Shown here: positions 46,289-56,005 of the stretch, piece by piece | Layout: every line of letters begins with the position of its first letter | How positions within the stretch are numbered: the first letter of the stretch is position 1 | Assembly (NCBI GenBank): GCA_965247075.1 | Contig: CBDFGK010000003.1 | Coordinates: forward strand, 2,108,001 to 2,172,000 | Length of the DNA stretch: 64,000 bases | Direction: 5' to 3' | Source: CBDFGK01 sp965247075 | GTDB taxonomy: Bacteria > Pseudomonadota > Gammaproteobacteria > Pseudomonadales > Halieaceae | Made by a program: the position numbers and the translations under genes | The notes under the pieces: generated by a model | What the model saw: only the letters and a program-made list of their open reading frames with translations | Told to the model about the DNA's origin: nothing | Database searches by the model: none

Positions 46289-48586
46289 ATGAATACAAAA
46301 ACTCGCCCAATCATGAACAAAACCGCGCTGGCACTGGCTTGCGCTGCCACCCTTACAGCAGCAACCTCCGTTGGCGTGTCCGCACAAGAGAGTGCACTCA
46401 TGCTGGAAGAAGTTATCGTTACTGCTACCAAGCGGTCTGAATCCTTGCAGGAAGTTGGTATGTCCATCACTGCGCTTGGAGATGAGGAGTTGGAGCGCAT
46501 GGGCGCGACGCAATTATTGGACTTTGCCGTGCGCGTACCCAACCTGGGTATGGCCTACGAGGCGGATGGTCGCTTTGATTCCAGTTCGCCCTCGATTCGC
46601 GGTATTTTTGGGAAAAATACCACCGGTTTTTACATTGACGACACACCGGTGAACGCCAGTATCCTGCCACGGGTCATGGATGTGCAGCGGGTAGAAGTGC
46701 TACGCGGTCCCCAGGGTTCGTTGTACGGCGCGCGTTCCATGGGTGGCACCATTCGCATGATCACCAAGCAGCCCGAAATGGAAGAAACCTTTGGCGCCAT
46801 TCATACCAGCGGCTCCACGGTGAAAGAAGGGGACGAAAATTACAGCTTTGACGGTTCGGTGAACCTTCCACTATCCCCGAATTTTGCCCTGCGTGTGTCC
46901 GGTTACTGGGGTAGCAATTCCGGTATTTACGACCGGGTGTACCAGGACACCTGGACAGATTCCACCGGCGCCGTGCGCACCAGCCCGGATGCACCCTTCA
47001 GTGAAAACGAAAACGTCGATGACGAGGACTACTGGGGCGCCCAGGTGATCGGGCTGTGGCAGATCACCGACAACCTGAGCTTCTCACCCAAGTATCTGGT
47101 GCAACAGGTGGATGCGGATGGTCTGCCCTTTGCCGACATAGACGAGGACAATACCACCGAGTTGCGCTTCTTCAATACCAAGGAAGACGGCACCGATGAA
47201 TGGGAGATCGCCAGTGGTACTTTTAACTGGGAGATCGGCTCAGGTAACTTCGTATCCACTACCTCCTGATATAACCGGGATACCGACGAGCGGGAAGAGG
47301 AGGCCAGCTTCCTGCACTCGTTGTTCGATAACGTCATCGAAATTACTGTTGATCCCCTGGAATCAGTGCTTTCAACCGTTGAGAAGTACGAGAGTTTCAC
47401 CCACGAGACCCGTTTCACCAGTAACTTTGATGGGGACTGGCAGTTCACGGCAGGGATTTTCTACGCCGACGCAGAGTGGGATCACAAGTATCCTGCCGCG
47501 GTGCAGACAGGTCTGGCAGATGCCATTAATGAAGCTACCGGACAGCCCGAGGGATGGGCCGAAGCAGCTTTTGCTCTTTACGATAATGACTTGATCTTCG
47601 AGACTTTCACGCTGACCGATACCGAAGAACTGGCGGTCTTCGGCGAGCTTACCTATAACTTCAACGAGGCCTGGAGCATTACTGCGGGTGGTCGCTGGTA
47701 CGACACCAAGATCGAGGGAGATAGCGCCTCCGACGGTTTCGCCAACTCCGGCCCGAGCAGCTACAACGACGAGCAGGACGAATCCGGCTTTAACCCGAAG
47801 GTACTGGTGGAATGGGCAGTCAATGACGACATGAACGTCTACGCCAGCGGAGCCAAGGGTTTCCGTCTCGGTGGTATTAACGGCAACCTGCCGGAAGGTC
47901 TGTGCGGCCCGGAACTCGATGGGCTCAACATCAACCCCGCAGAAACTGTCACCTATGACTCCGATGAGTTGTGGAGCTACGAACTGGGCTTCAAATCAAC
48001 CCTGGCAGACAACCGCGTTTCACTCAACATGGCGGCCTTCTTTATCGACTGGACCGACATCCAGCAGCTCAACCGGCTGGCCTGCGGCTTCCAGTACACC
48101 GCCAACGCCGGTGAGGCGGAGAGCATAGGGTTTGAACTGGAGATGACCGCCGTCATCTCGGATGGCCTGACGGGCAGCCTGGGCGTTGGTTATACCGATG
48201 CCGAGATCACCGATGACGGCGGCACTGCCGGCGTTAGCGATGGTGACAGCATCCAGGGTGTTCCGGACTGGACCACAACTGGCAGCCTGCAGTATATATT
48301 TTCCACGAGCGGTGACTGGGAAGGTATGCTGCGAGCCGACGCCAACTACTACGGCGAAAGCTTTAGCTCCAATAACGAGTCGAGCAGTGAAAACCAGCGG
48401 CAGCGGGATTCCTGGGCAGCCCTGAACCTGAGAGCGGGTATGCTCACTGAGAAGTGGGAAGTAATCCTGTTTGCAGACAATGTCACCGATGAGCGCGCCA
48501 ACCTCGCCGACAGCCGTTCCATTGCGGCGGAAACTCCCGGGCGTCAACGCCTGGTGACCAACCGTCCTCGTACCCTGGGCGTTTAG
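46289..48586 (+). pseudogene. TonB-dependent receptor, internal UGA and clipped C terminus
   Basis: Outer-membrane receptor: signal peptide (NKTALALACAATLTAATSVG), TonB-box-like EEVIVTATKRSESLQEVG, plug domain (SIRGIFGKNTTGFYIDDTPV, VEVLRGPQGSLYGARSMGGT) and long barrel. TGA at 47267-47269 interrupts the frame after FVSTTS; the same frame continues YNRDTDEREEEASFL to the end. The C terminus RPRTLGV ends at TAG 48584-48586, where IS630-A sequence begins. The last barrel strand, which normally ends in an aromatic residue, is missing. Substrate unknown. Confidence 0.88.
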
Positions 48587-49546
48587 CTGAAGAGCTGGAC
48601 ATTGACGTCAACAAGGTAGGTCGATGGCGTAATCGTTTTTTTGAGAGAGGGATTCAGGGTATAGAAAAGGAGTTGCCAAGAGGGGGAAATCATGGTGGCA
48701 AGAATTCTGCAGACCAAGCGAAGCTGCGTTCGAAAATAATCAGGATAACCACGCAGGAAAAGCCGAAAGATGGCACGCACTGGACAACCCGTGGTCTCGC
48801 CAAAGTGTTGGGAATTAATCATTCCTTTATCAATAGGGTGTGGCGAGACGTTGGCCTGAAGCCACACCTGACTGCGCAATTCAAGGTGAGTAACGATCCT
48901 GCCTTTGAGGAAAAATTACGCGATATTGTTGGATTGTATTTGTCGCCGCCTGAGAATGCCGTTGTCTTTTGTGTCGACGAAAAGAGCTCTATTCAGGCAC
49001 TGGATAGAACGCAACCTGGATTACCGATGAAGCAGGGGCGGTGCGGAACAATGACTCACGACTATAAACGTCATGGTACAAGCACCTTGTTTGCAGCATT
49101 AAATACATTGACGGGTGACATTATCGGTCAGTGCATGAAGCGACATCGGCATCAGGAATTTTTGGCGTTTCTGAGGGCAGTGGAAAAGCAAACACCCAAA
49201 GGGTTAGACCTTCATCTTATCGTAGATAACTACGCGACGCACAAACATGAAAAAGTAAAGAACTGGATTAAGCGAAACAAAAGGGTTCACTTGCACTTTA
49301 TTCCAACAAGTTCGTCGTGGCTAAATTTAGTGGAGAGATTTTTTGGTTTGCTGACAGAAAAGCAGCTTCGCCGCGGTGTCTTCACGTCGGTGAAAGAGTT
49401 GGAGGAATCCATCATGAAGTTCATCGAAATGCATAACGAAAACAAAAAGCCATTTGTTTGGACAAAATCTGCCGGGGAGATTTTGGTAAAAGTAGAGCGT
49501 GCGCGTCAATCACTCGCATTTCAGCAATCAGTTTAATACAGTACAC
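48584..49546 (+). mobile_element. IS630-family element A, copy 3 (5'-truncated)
   Basis: Right end is complete with TA at 49547-49548, but about 205 bp at the other end, including the start of the transposase gene, are missing. The join to the TonB-receptor gene is at TAG (48584-48586), a triplet that both partners share. Closely matches copy 2. Confidence 0.88.
48586..49536 (+). pseudogene. IS630-A transposase, N-terminally truncated
   Basis: Frame open from AEELDIDVNKVGRWRNRF to the natural end. The first 20-odd residues and the start codon are gone, although all three catalytic motifs remain. Internal starts would remove the HTH. Confidence 0.88.
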
Positions 49547-50373
49547 TAGCTAGTGCCCATCCATAAACGACTGTTTTTTTGAAAAACACCCTGTTCTAAC
49601 CGTGAGTGTCCCAGGCCACAACTCTCCGGGCTTATGAGCGGCCATAAATCGACCGGTACAGTCACATTAGGGCCCCTTACCCTGGATTTATGCCACAGAT
49701 TACCGCTGCACAACCCAAAAGCGTACAGATATTTGGCTCTCAGGGCCAACCATTGTGCTAGCTGGAGTCGAGCCGTGCCAAACGCATCAGATTATAGCTG
49801 AGAACCGAGGACCAAACATAAGCCTTGAACCCATCCAACCCCTTCCAAGTGGCCTTCGTTGCACCAAAAGCCCTTTTTAATTCCGAAATATTTCCTTCTA
49901 CGCCTGCCCTGAAATGACGTAATCGATCAAAGGTTTTTGATTGCACGCCCATTGCCCGAAGCGATAGGCCAACCGGCTTATGGAAGACGACTCGCTTCAC
50001 TCCGAGGCCTCTGCCTTCTGTCACATTTGCTTGGCTGGCATAGCCGCCATCAGCGACTACCGAACCGGGAAGACGACCCAGTTTTGACTGGTGGAAATCG
50101 AGTACTGGAATGAACAGGTCCGTATCCGATGGATTCCCTTTTTCAATGGAGAGGTACGTGATGAATCCACTTTCCTCACTGCTTATATTAATCTTATGGC
50201 CATACTGAACGTCTCGAAATCCTTTAACGATAATGTCAGTGTGCGACTCGAATAAACTGACAATTTTTTCTGATGAGTGAACGCTCTCTTTTCGAATGAC
50301 ACGGCGCTCTGTTTGATGGATGACTTTGAGTGTTAAATCCCGATACCGCTCCACTTGATCGAGCCATTTTTTC

Positions 50374-52053
50374 GGGTCTATCCGGGTTTCCCAACGAGTT
50401 TTTTGAAAAAATTCTGTTATTGAAAAACTATCCGAATACCCCTGGACTTTCCCCGGCGTAGTGTGGGCAGGCGGTGGGTTAGTGTGGGTAACCGGTGGTA
50501 TGTGAGGCACGAACATTCCACGGGTTATCCACATGATCACCTCGCCAGGGATGGCGGGGTGAAATCCACGGCCTGTCCACACGGAGTCCGGCTGACAGAT
50601 GTCGGGGTTCTTTTACCCACAGTTATCCCCGAGGACCCGAACTTCCCCATCATTTCATGTTGATGCAATGACTTGAATTCACACGTAAACACGGGCTTCA
50701 TCCCCTCTGTAGATTACCGTCAACAAAAAGGAGAAGCCCGTGAGCAACCTGAAGTTGCTGTATAAGATATTACGCCTCAAAGGTATGAAAATCACCCAGT
50801 TCTGGTTCAAAAACCGCAACAAGGAACTGCATCTGGCGGTCAAGCCCTACAAGAATGGCTGCCGCTGCCCCGAATGTGAACGGCGCTGCCGGATTGTGCG
50901 TCATACGACCGAGCTGCGCCGGTGGGAGGATCTCACACTCATGGGGATGAAGGTCTTGCTCTGGTATGCCCCAAAGGAGATCTGCTGCCCAACGCACGGG
51001 CGGGTGCAGGAGACGATCCCCTGGGCGCCAGCCTATTCACGTATCACCTACCGACTGGAGTGGCGGATCTGCTCCCTGTGCCAGATCATGACCCAGAAGG
51101 CCGCCGCCGAGATTCTGGTGATGCCTTCCTCCACCCTGTCCGACCTGCTGCACCGGATCATCACGCGGGTGCGCCACGGCCATAAAATCCGTGGCCTGGT
51201 CACTCTCGGCGTCGACGAGATTTCCTTCTTGAAGGGCCGCAAATTCGCCACACTCGTCTATGATCTGGACCGCTCTCGTATCTTGTGGGTGGGCCTGGGA
51301 AAAGGCCGCGAGACCATTGACCGCTTCTTCAACGAACACCTGAGCAAGGGGCAGAAAGCACGCATCCTGTGGGCCAGTTGTGACATGAGTCGCGCCTATA
51401 CCGGGGCCATTGAACATCACTGCCCCAACGCCACGCTCATCATCGACCGCTTCCATGTCGTCAAGGCGCTGAACCAGGCTGTGGATGAGGTGCGCAAGGA
51501 CGAGTGGCGTGCCCTCGATACCGGGGGGCGCAAGGCGATCAAGGGCCTGCGATGGCTGCTCAGCATGCACTCGAGCCATCGCACCAAGAGACAGTCTCGA
51601 TTCCTCAATAGCTTGCGCAACTCCAATCGGCGTATCCACCGCGCCTGGGTGCTCAAGGACGAGTTCGAACACATCTGGAATTACCGTTATCGTGGCTCAG
51701 CTGAGAAGTTCCTGAAACGCTGGATGACCACCGCCCTGCGTAGCCGTATCCCCTCGTTGCGCCAATTTGTCACCACGGTGCGAAATTACTTTGATAACAT
51801 CGTCGCGTTCACCGATAGAAACCTGACCAATGCCGTCGGTGAAGGCCTGAACCGCATTGTCAAAATCGTCAAGAACCGAGCGTCTGGATATCGTAACCTG
51901 CACAACTTCGCCGACATGATTTACCTGACCGTTGGCGACCTCGATATTCCTGCGCATATTCCCAGCGATTTACGTACACTGTGAGTAAGGTCCTAATCTC
52001 TATAAAACAGCATCAGGATCGTATTTCATTGGTTGGGAGATCCGGATATAGCC
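50374..52053 (+). mobile_element. ISL3-family element b, copy 2
   Basis: 1680 bp, same ends as copy 1, TSD ATTTTTTC (50366-50373 and 52054-52061). The 366-bp leader contains TTATCCACA (50525-50533) and TTATCCCCG (50623-50631), both like DnaA boxes. Confidence 0.94.
50740..51984 (+). CDS. ISL3-b transposase, copy 2 (414 aa)
   Basis: Intact, with the catalytic motifs named for copy 1. Preceded by AAGGAGAAG a few bases before the start at 50740 (GTG). The long open frame on the opposite strand (51037-51672) is a compositional shadow. Confidence 0.93.
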   Translation: MSNLKLLYKILRLKGMKITQFWFKNRNKELHLAVKPYKNGCRCPECERRCRIVRHTTELRRWEDLTLMGMKVLLWYAPKEICCPTHGRVQETIPWAPAYSRITYRLEWRICSLCQIMTQKAAAEILVMPSSTLSDLLHRIITRVRHGHKIRGLVTLGVDEISFLKGRKFATLVYDLDRSRILWVGLGKGRETIDRFFNEHLSKGQKARILWASCDMSRAYTGAIEHHCPNATLIIDRFHVVKALNQAVDEVRKDEWRALDTGGRKAIKGLRWLLSMHSSHRTKRQSRFLNSLRNSNRRIHRAWVLKDEFEHIWNYRYRGSAEKFLKRWMTTALRSRIPSLRQFVTTVRNYFDNIVAFTDRNLTNAVGEGLNRIVKIVKNRASGYRNLHNFADMIYLTVGDLDIPAHIPSDLRTL

Positions 52054-52930
52054 ATTTTTTCTTTTGGTCAGAGTCAGGGGCGCCCGCCTTGATTTTCTCC
52101 AGGCTTCTATCGACTTGTCTAAGTACAACTCGGACACATTTCAATAATTTTGGATAAAGCGCTTCTTTTCCAGTATTTTTTGCGTTAAAAATCTGGAATG
52201 CCAGTGATTTTGATAACTTCCTCTGATCTGTAAATCGATTTTTTACTCCCGTTACATTTTTACTTTTCGCCAACAATCGGCTTAGCACCCGAACGCCATC
52301 ATTCAATAGTTGGCTGTCACTGGGCGGCGCAATATTACTGGCAACAACCGTATTATCGATGCGTAATTTATCCCTCGACAAAATACCTTCTTTCAGCCAG
52401 TTGTCCGATAGGATCTCATGCACCTTTTCCAAGGTCTCCGGTTTGATACTTCGTATCGTTGACTGCAATCCTGACCGACTGGGTGTCAAATGATTCGGCA
52501 GTCTTGCGAACGTTCGGTAGGTCATCGAATCTGACAAATGGAACGCCAGTTGCTCGTAGCTGATACGCAATTGTTGTTTCAATAACAGGCATCGAAAAAT
52601 ACTTTCAACACTGAAGCCTATTCGTCCCACCTTTGTTGCCGATTGGCTCACCAAATCATTGGCGATCAAGGCCAGTATTTCCGGGTGCTTATCCAGGAGG
52701 TTTGACAGTGATCTGAGTCGGGTTCCAAATTCGTGTTCTGAGTAGTTTTCAAATATACTTGCCTGAGCTACGCGGGTTTCTCGCATGCTGAACCCTCTTG
52801 GTTGTTTTGTTTTTGTTCGCACCTTTAGCTTAACAAATTCAAGAGGATTTTTTAATGCCTTGCGAATAAATTTCCTTATATTTCAATGGATTGAGAGTTT
52901 ATGGATGCGCACTAACTAACTAACTGATAT

Positions 52931-54203
52931 CACTGCTGTCCCGTTAACTTTCATATGAGTTTCATTTGATTGACATCGGGCAGTCTGCCATCAGGCGGAT
53001 CACCCCTTAACAACGCCATCAGGTCACGCTTATCAAACAAATTAAGCTGCAGTAATCGCAATAGCTGCTGCATACTCTTTGTGAGTCCAGACTGAAACTT
53101 CAGAAATGCAATTAGCAGGTATACGCACATCGCTATCCATATTTGAGTCATCACTGCATTCTTGCTCGTGCCAACAAACGATTTGATTTTCAGGTTCTGT
53201 TTTATCCACTTAAAGAATAATTCCACTTGCCACCTGGCTTTGTAGACATCGGCAATCGTCTTGGCTGCCAGTTTGAAATTGTTTGTTACAAACACATAGT
53301 GCTTACCCGTCTCCGCATCTTTGTAGCCAACCCGCCTTAATCGAACAGGACATTTTTTGGAGACCTGGGGGCCGGTGAATTCTATCGTTTGATCACACGT
53401 CAAACCTTTGCCTTTCAGCACCGATCGACGCTCGATAATGCGGTATTTTGCATTGCTCTTAAGCCGGGTGACGAAGAAAATACCCTTATCTGTCAATTGC
53501 TTATACCAAACGTAATCATTGTAGGCTTTATCAATTGCAATAATACTTCCCTTAGGAAATATGAGCGTGCGACCCACTGTTACATCGTGCTTCTTCCCTT
53601 CCGTGACGACCACAAACTCCGGCAAATAACCCGCATGATTCAAACCGACGTGCAGTTTAATCGCTCCTTTGGTGGTGCGAAAATCAGCCCAGGGAAACGC
53701 AGACAAACACAAGTCGATGGTGGACGCGTCCAGCGAATAAAGCGGGTGAGTAAATCTGAAACTATGATCAGGCGCCACGCCTTGGCAGCGAGTTAACAGT
53801 TTTCCAAACAGCGCTTCGTACAGAGCATAAGGCTTATCTTCATTGATGCGCGATAGGTTAGATCGCGACAGCTTCGCGCTGCCCAGGTGGTAAAGGCGAT
53901 GCATTTGCGCCGACATATTATCCACGATATCACGCAAGCTGTTTCGACCAGACAATTGAGCCATCGTCAGCGACACAAACTGTGACCAGCGGGAGGCTTT
54001 ACGAAAGGAACGGCCAGAATGATGTTGTTTGGCAAGGGTCTCAAATTCATGTCTCGGAACAAGTTTTAGTATTTGTGACAGGATCGTATTACAATGCGCC
54101 ATGGTCTGGTTCCCTCTATTTATACACTGTTTTTTAGACAATCTCATTGTATCAATTGTGGCGGAATCAGACCTCCTTATTTCTCCTTAACGGGACAGCA
54201 GTG
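52931..54203 (-). mobile_element. IS4-family element, copy 2
   Basis: 1273 bp, same 17-bp ends as copy 1; TSD AACTGATAT (52922-52930 and 54204-54212). It lies 16 bp from the right end of element b, in otherwise unidentifiable sequence. Confidence 0.95.
52951..54102 (-). CDS. IS4-family transposase, copy 2
   Basis: Differs from copy 1 at one or two residues (FVTNN for FLTNN). All catalytic motifs are kept. Start chosen at ATG 54102 for the same reason as in copy 1; the frame is open to 54147. Confidence 0.92.
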   Translation of the reverse strand: MAHCNTILSQILKLVPRHEFETLAKQHHSGRSFRKASRWSQFVSLTMAQLSGRNSLRDIVDNMSAQMHRLYHLGSAKLSRSNLSRINEDKPYALYEALFGKLLTRCQGVAPDHSFRFTHPLYSLDASTIDLCLSAFPWADFRTTKGAIKLHVGLNHAGYLPEFVVVTEGKKHDVTVGRTLIFPKGSIIAIDKAYNDYVWYKQLTDKGIFFVTRLKSNAKYRIIERRSVLKGKGLTCDQTIEFTGPQVSKKCPVRLRRVGYKDAETGKHYVFVTNNFKLAAKTIADVYKARWQVELFFKWIKQNLKIKSFVGTSKNAVMTQIWIAMCVYLLIAFLKFQSGLTKSMQQLLRLLQLNLFDKRDLMALLRGDPPDGRLPDVNQMKLI

Positions 54204-54236
54204 AACTGATATAAAAAAGCATTTGCGAGCGAGAAA

Positions 54237-55593
54237 GGCTCTTCTCCGGTCTTGTGAGTGAAGATTAGGCCGCAACATAGAACATCGAGTCATTATCCGG
54301 TAGCGATGACTGCCTGATCTTGAGTTTGAAATACTCGGTATCCCTGATGCCTCTGGCGCGCTTGCGGATCATGCCGATACCGATGTTGCCGGCCTCGATC
54401 CTGGCGCTGGTGAGCTTGTGCCTCGCGTAATTGCAAATGCCCACACGGTGGTTTCTCAACGACTTTGCAAACTTCTTCAGGTAGAGCAGGGTCGATTGAT
54501 CGGCTATCCGGCACCAGGCTTCCAGTCTCTCTTGCATCAGTTCGACAGTCTTTGATTCCCACAAGGCCTGAAGCTGTTCCTTCAGGATATACAGCGTATT
54601 GAGATTGGCATTTTCATCCAATAGCCGTTGTAATTTTTGAGCCTGGGAATCGTCCAGTTTATCGGCGTTTTTCAGTACCGGGTAATGGGTTCCTGTTAAC
54701 AATTCCTGGCCCGCTTTAGTGGCCTTTCTACACGCTATTCGCCGCTGGTTGCGCAGGGCCTTGCTGTAGTTCTTCATAACGTGGCAACGGTCCAATACAA
54801 GGTCGGCCTTGGGCAAGCAATCACGGACTGACTTTTGATAGGATGGTCCCATGTCCATAGCGACAGCCTGTATTTTTGCAGCGGTTTCTGCCGGAAGTTG
54901 CTTTAGAAATGCAGAGAACACATCAGCCGTTCGGCCCGTTTCCACCCCGATTAAATGCCCTTCGACCATGTCGTAAATCACCGTCATGTAGTCGTGGCCC
55001 TTCGCCCTGGCCACCTCATCAACACCGAGGTACTTCAGGCCAGTCAGCAGTGTCGGATCGAGCGCCGGGAGACTTTCCTCCAGGTACGCCTTGTCGATCT
55101 TCTTCACCGTCTCCCAGCGTATCCCCAAATGCCTGGAGACAGCCTGAATACTCATGTGGCGGCACAGGCCACTGATCATGCGACAGAAGCGACGGGTGAA
55201 ACGCCATCCCGTGTCAACAAACTCACAGCTCTCTATCCGCCGTTCGTTCTTGCTGATACATACTTGGGCCAGCTCCATTTCAATCACGCAGGGATAGCCA
55301 AACAGCGGCACATCCCTGACCTGTCGGCGGACATACCGGTTGACCGTTCCCTGCTGCTCGGTAACGGGGTCAATGGCTTTTCTGCGCCTGTCCCGGCGGC
55401 AGCCAATGACGAGCTGTCTCTCCTCCTCGTCCAGTTTTATCTGATTGACGCACTGCCCCTTGAGGCCCAAAATATCCCTCTGGATGTCGATTCCCATATA
55501 CCTGTTCCATATTAAAGTTGTGATAGGCCTTATATACCAACAGATTACGTGGGGATCGGCATCCTTTTTCACTCATAGAAGCGGAGAAGAGCC
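54237..55593 (-). mobile_element. ISL3-family element c
   Basis: 1357 bp, ends GGCTCTTCTCCG (left) and its complement (right), 8-bp TSD GCGAGAAA (54229-54236 and 55594-55601). Only 24 bp separate it from the IS4 duplication. Confidence 0.93.
54265..55497 (-). CDS. ISL3-c transposase
   Basis: D in LGVDEVARAKGHDY, D in VAMDMGPSYQKS, E in SARIEAGNIGIGMIRKRARG. About 410 aa from ATG 55497 (MGIDIQRDILGLKG); the frame is open to 55572, but the extra residues lie across the element end. The usual N-terminal Cys-x2-Cys zinc motif is not obvious, unlike in ISL3-a and -b. Confidence 0.9.
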   Translation of the reverse strand: MGIDIQRDILGLKGQCVNQIKLDEEERQLVIGCRRDRRRKAIDPVTEQQGTVNRYVRRQVRDVPLFGYPCVIEMELAQVCISKNERRIESCEFVDTGWRFTRRFCRMISGLCRHMSIQAVSRHLGIRWETVKKIDKAYLEESLPALDPTLLTGLKYLGVDEVARAKGHDYMTVIYDMVEGHLIGVETGRTADVFSAFLKQLPAETAAKIQAVAMDMGPSYQKSVRDCLPKADLVLDRCHVMKNYSKALRNQRRIACRKATKAGQELLTGTHYPVLKNADKLDDSQAQKLQRLLDENANLNTLYILKEQLQALWESKTVELMQERLEAWCRIADQSTLLYLKKFAKSLRNHRVGICNYARHKLTSARIEAGNIGIGMIRKRARGIRDTEYFKLKIRQSSLPDNDSMFYVAA

Positions 55594-55601
55594 GCGAGAA
55601 A

Positions 55602-55650
55602 GCAAGGCCATAGGAAGTCAATTGGCGTAATCTGGGCACGGCACGGGCGC
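55602..55650. repeat. 49-bp repeat, copy 1
   Basis: Matches 59254-59302 at 46 of 49 positions (GCAAGG...CACGGCACGGGCGC). Both copies lie upstream of a toxin-antitoxin pair. Nature unknown; it could be the end of an unidentified mobile element or a recombination site. Confidence 0.6.
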
Positions 55651-55721
55651 ACATTGTCAAAACCAGGGGCGCAAAATGAGCGAAGAAGAAGTAGAGCGAT
55701 GGGGCAATCCGACTTGCTGAA

Positions 55722-55740
55722 TGTAACTGGGTGCGTTACA
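55722..55740. promoter_or_regulatory. inverted repeat upstream of higB, possible autoregulatory operator
   Basis: TGTAAC, 7 bp, GTTACA: a perfect inverted repeat 27 bp before the TTG start of higB. Antitoxins of the HigA type usually repress their own promoter through such sites. Placement fits; binding is inferred. Confidence 0.45.
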
Positions 55741-56005
55741 GTATCACAGGGCATAGGAGATTACCTTTGATTCTGAGCTTTCGGGATAGATGGCTGCGAA
55801 ATTTTTATCTTGAGGATAAAGTTAGTAAGAAATTACCCGCTGAGATCGAAGATCGGCTGTTCCGAAAGCTACAGTTAATTGATGATGCAACCTGTGACCT
55901 CGATTTGCGGTCACCTCCGAGCAACTGTTTTGAAAAGTTGAAAGGGAAACTGGCCGGTAAACACTCTATTCGGGTCAACAAACAATGGCGGTTGGTGTTT
56001 ACCTA

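Larger units (their letters stand above)
49758..52822 (-). pseudogene. transposase of element b, interrupted by ISL3-b
   Basis: The 5' part (52062-52822) has the DUF772-type N terminus (SIFRCLLLKQQLRISYEQL) and first Asp (KLRIDNTVVASN). The 3' part (49758-50373) has D in GSVVADGGYASQ and E in GVEGNISELKRAFG. Joining them with one copy of the ATTTTTTC duplication gives an uninterrupted 458-residue protein (KKKW joined to LDQVERYRD), so the gene was intact before ISL3-b inserted. Confidence 0.88.
49551..52914 (-). mobile_element. ISNCY/IS1182-like element b, split by ISL3-b
   Basis: Inverted ends TAGTGCCCATCCATAAAC (left) and TAGTGCGCATCCATAAAC (right, complement). Without ISL3-b and its duplication it is about 1676 bp. 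The left end abuts IS630-A copy 3 at a CTAG (49550-49553); the right flank reads CTAA, so a 4-bp CTAG-type duplication with one change is possible but unproven. Positions 49554-49757 are noncoding end sequence. Confidence 0.8.

Noticed and set aside
47267..47269. Selenocysteine or recoded UGA in the TonB receptor, and recoded UAG in araC and higB
   Set aside because: Many genes here use TAG and TGA as ordinary stops (uxuB, higA and others), and no selenoprotein-type hairpin is evident after the UGA. Nonsense mutation is simpler.
50525..50631. Replication origin at the DnaA-box-like sites
   Set aside because: The sites lie inside a repeated IS, with no AT-rich unwinding region and no dnaA, dnaN or gidA nearby.
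50463..50663. 66-residue open frame in the ISL3-b leader
   Set aside because: No ribosome site, and an opposite-strand frame overlaps it; the leader is better explained as noncoding sequence with possible binding sites.
51037..51672. Long open frame antisense to the ISL3-b transposase (mirrored at 42003-42638)
   Set aside because: It follows the codon pattern of the transposase on the other strand, has no recognisable domain or ribosome site, and is present only because of the composition of the IS.
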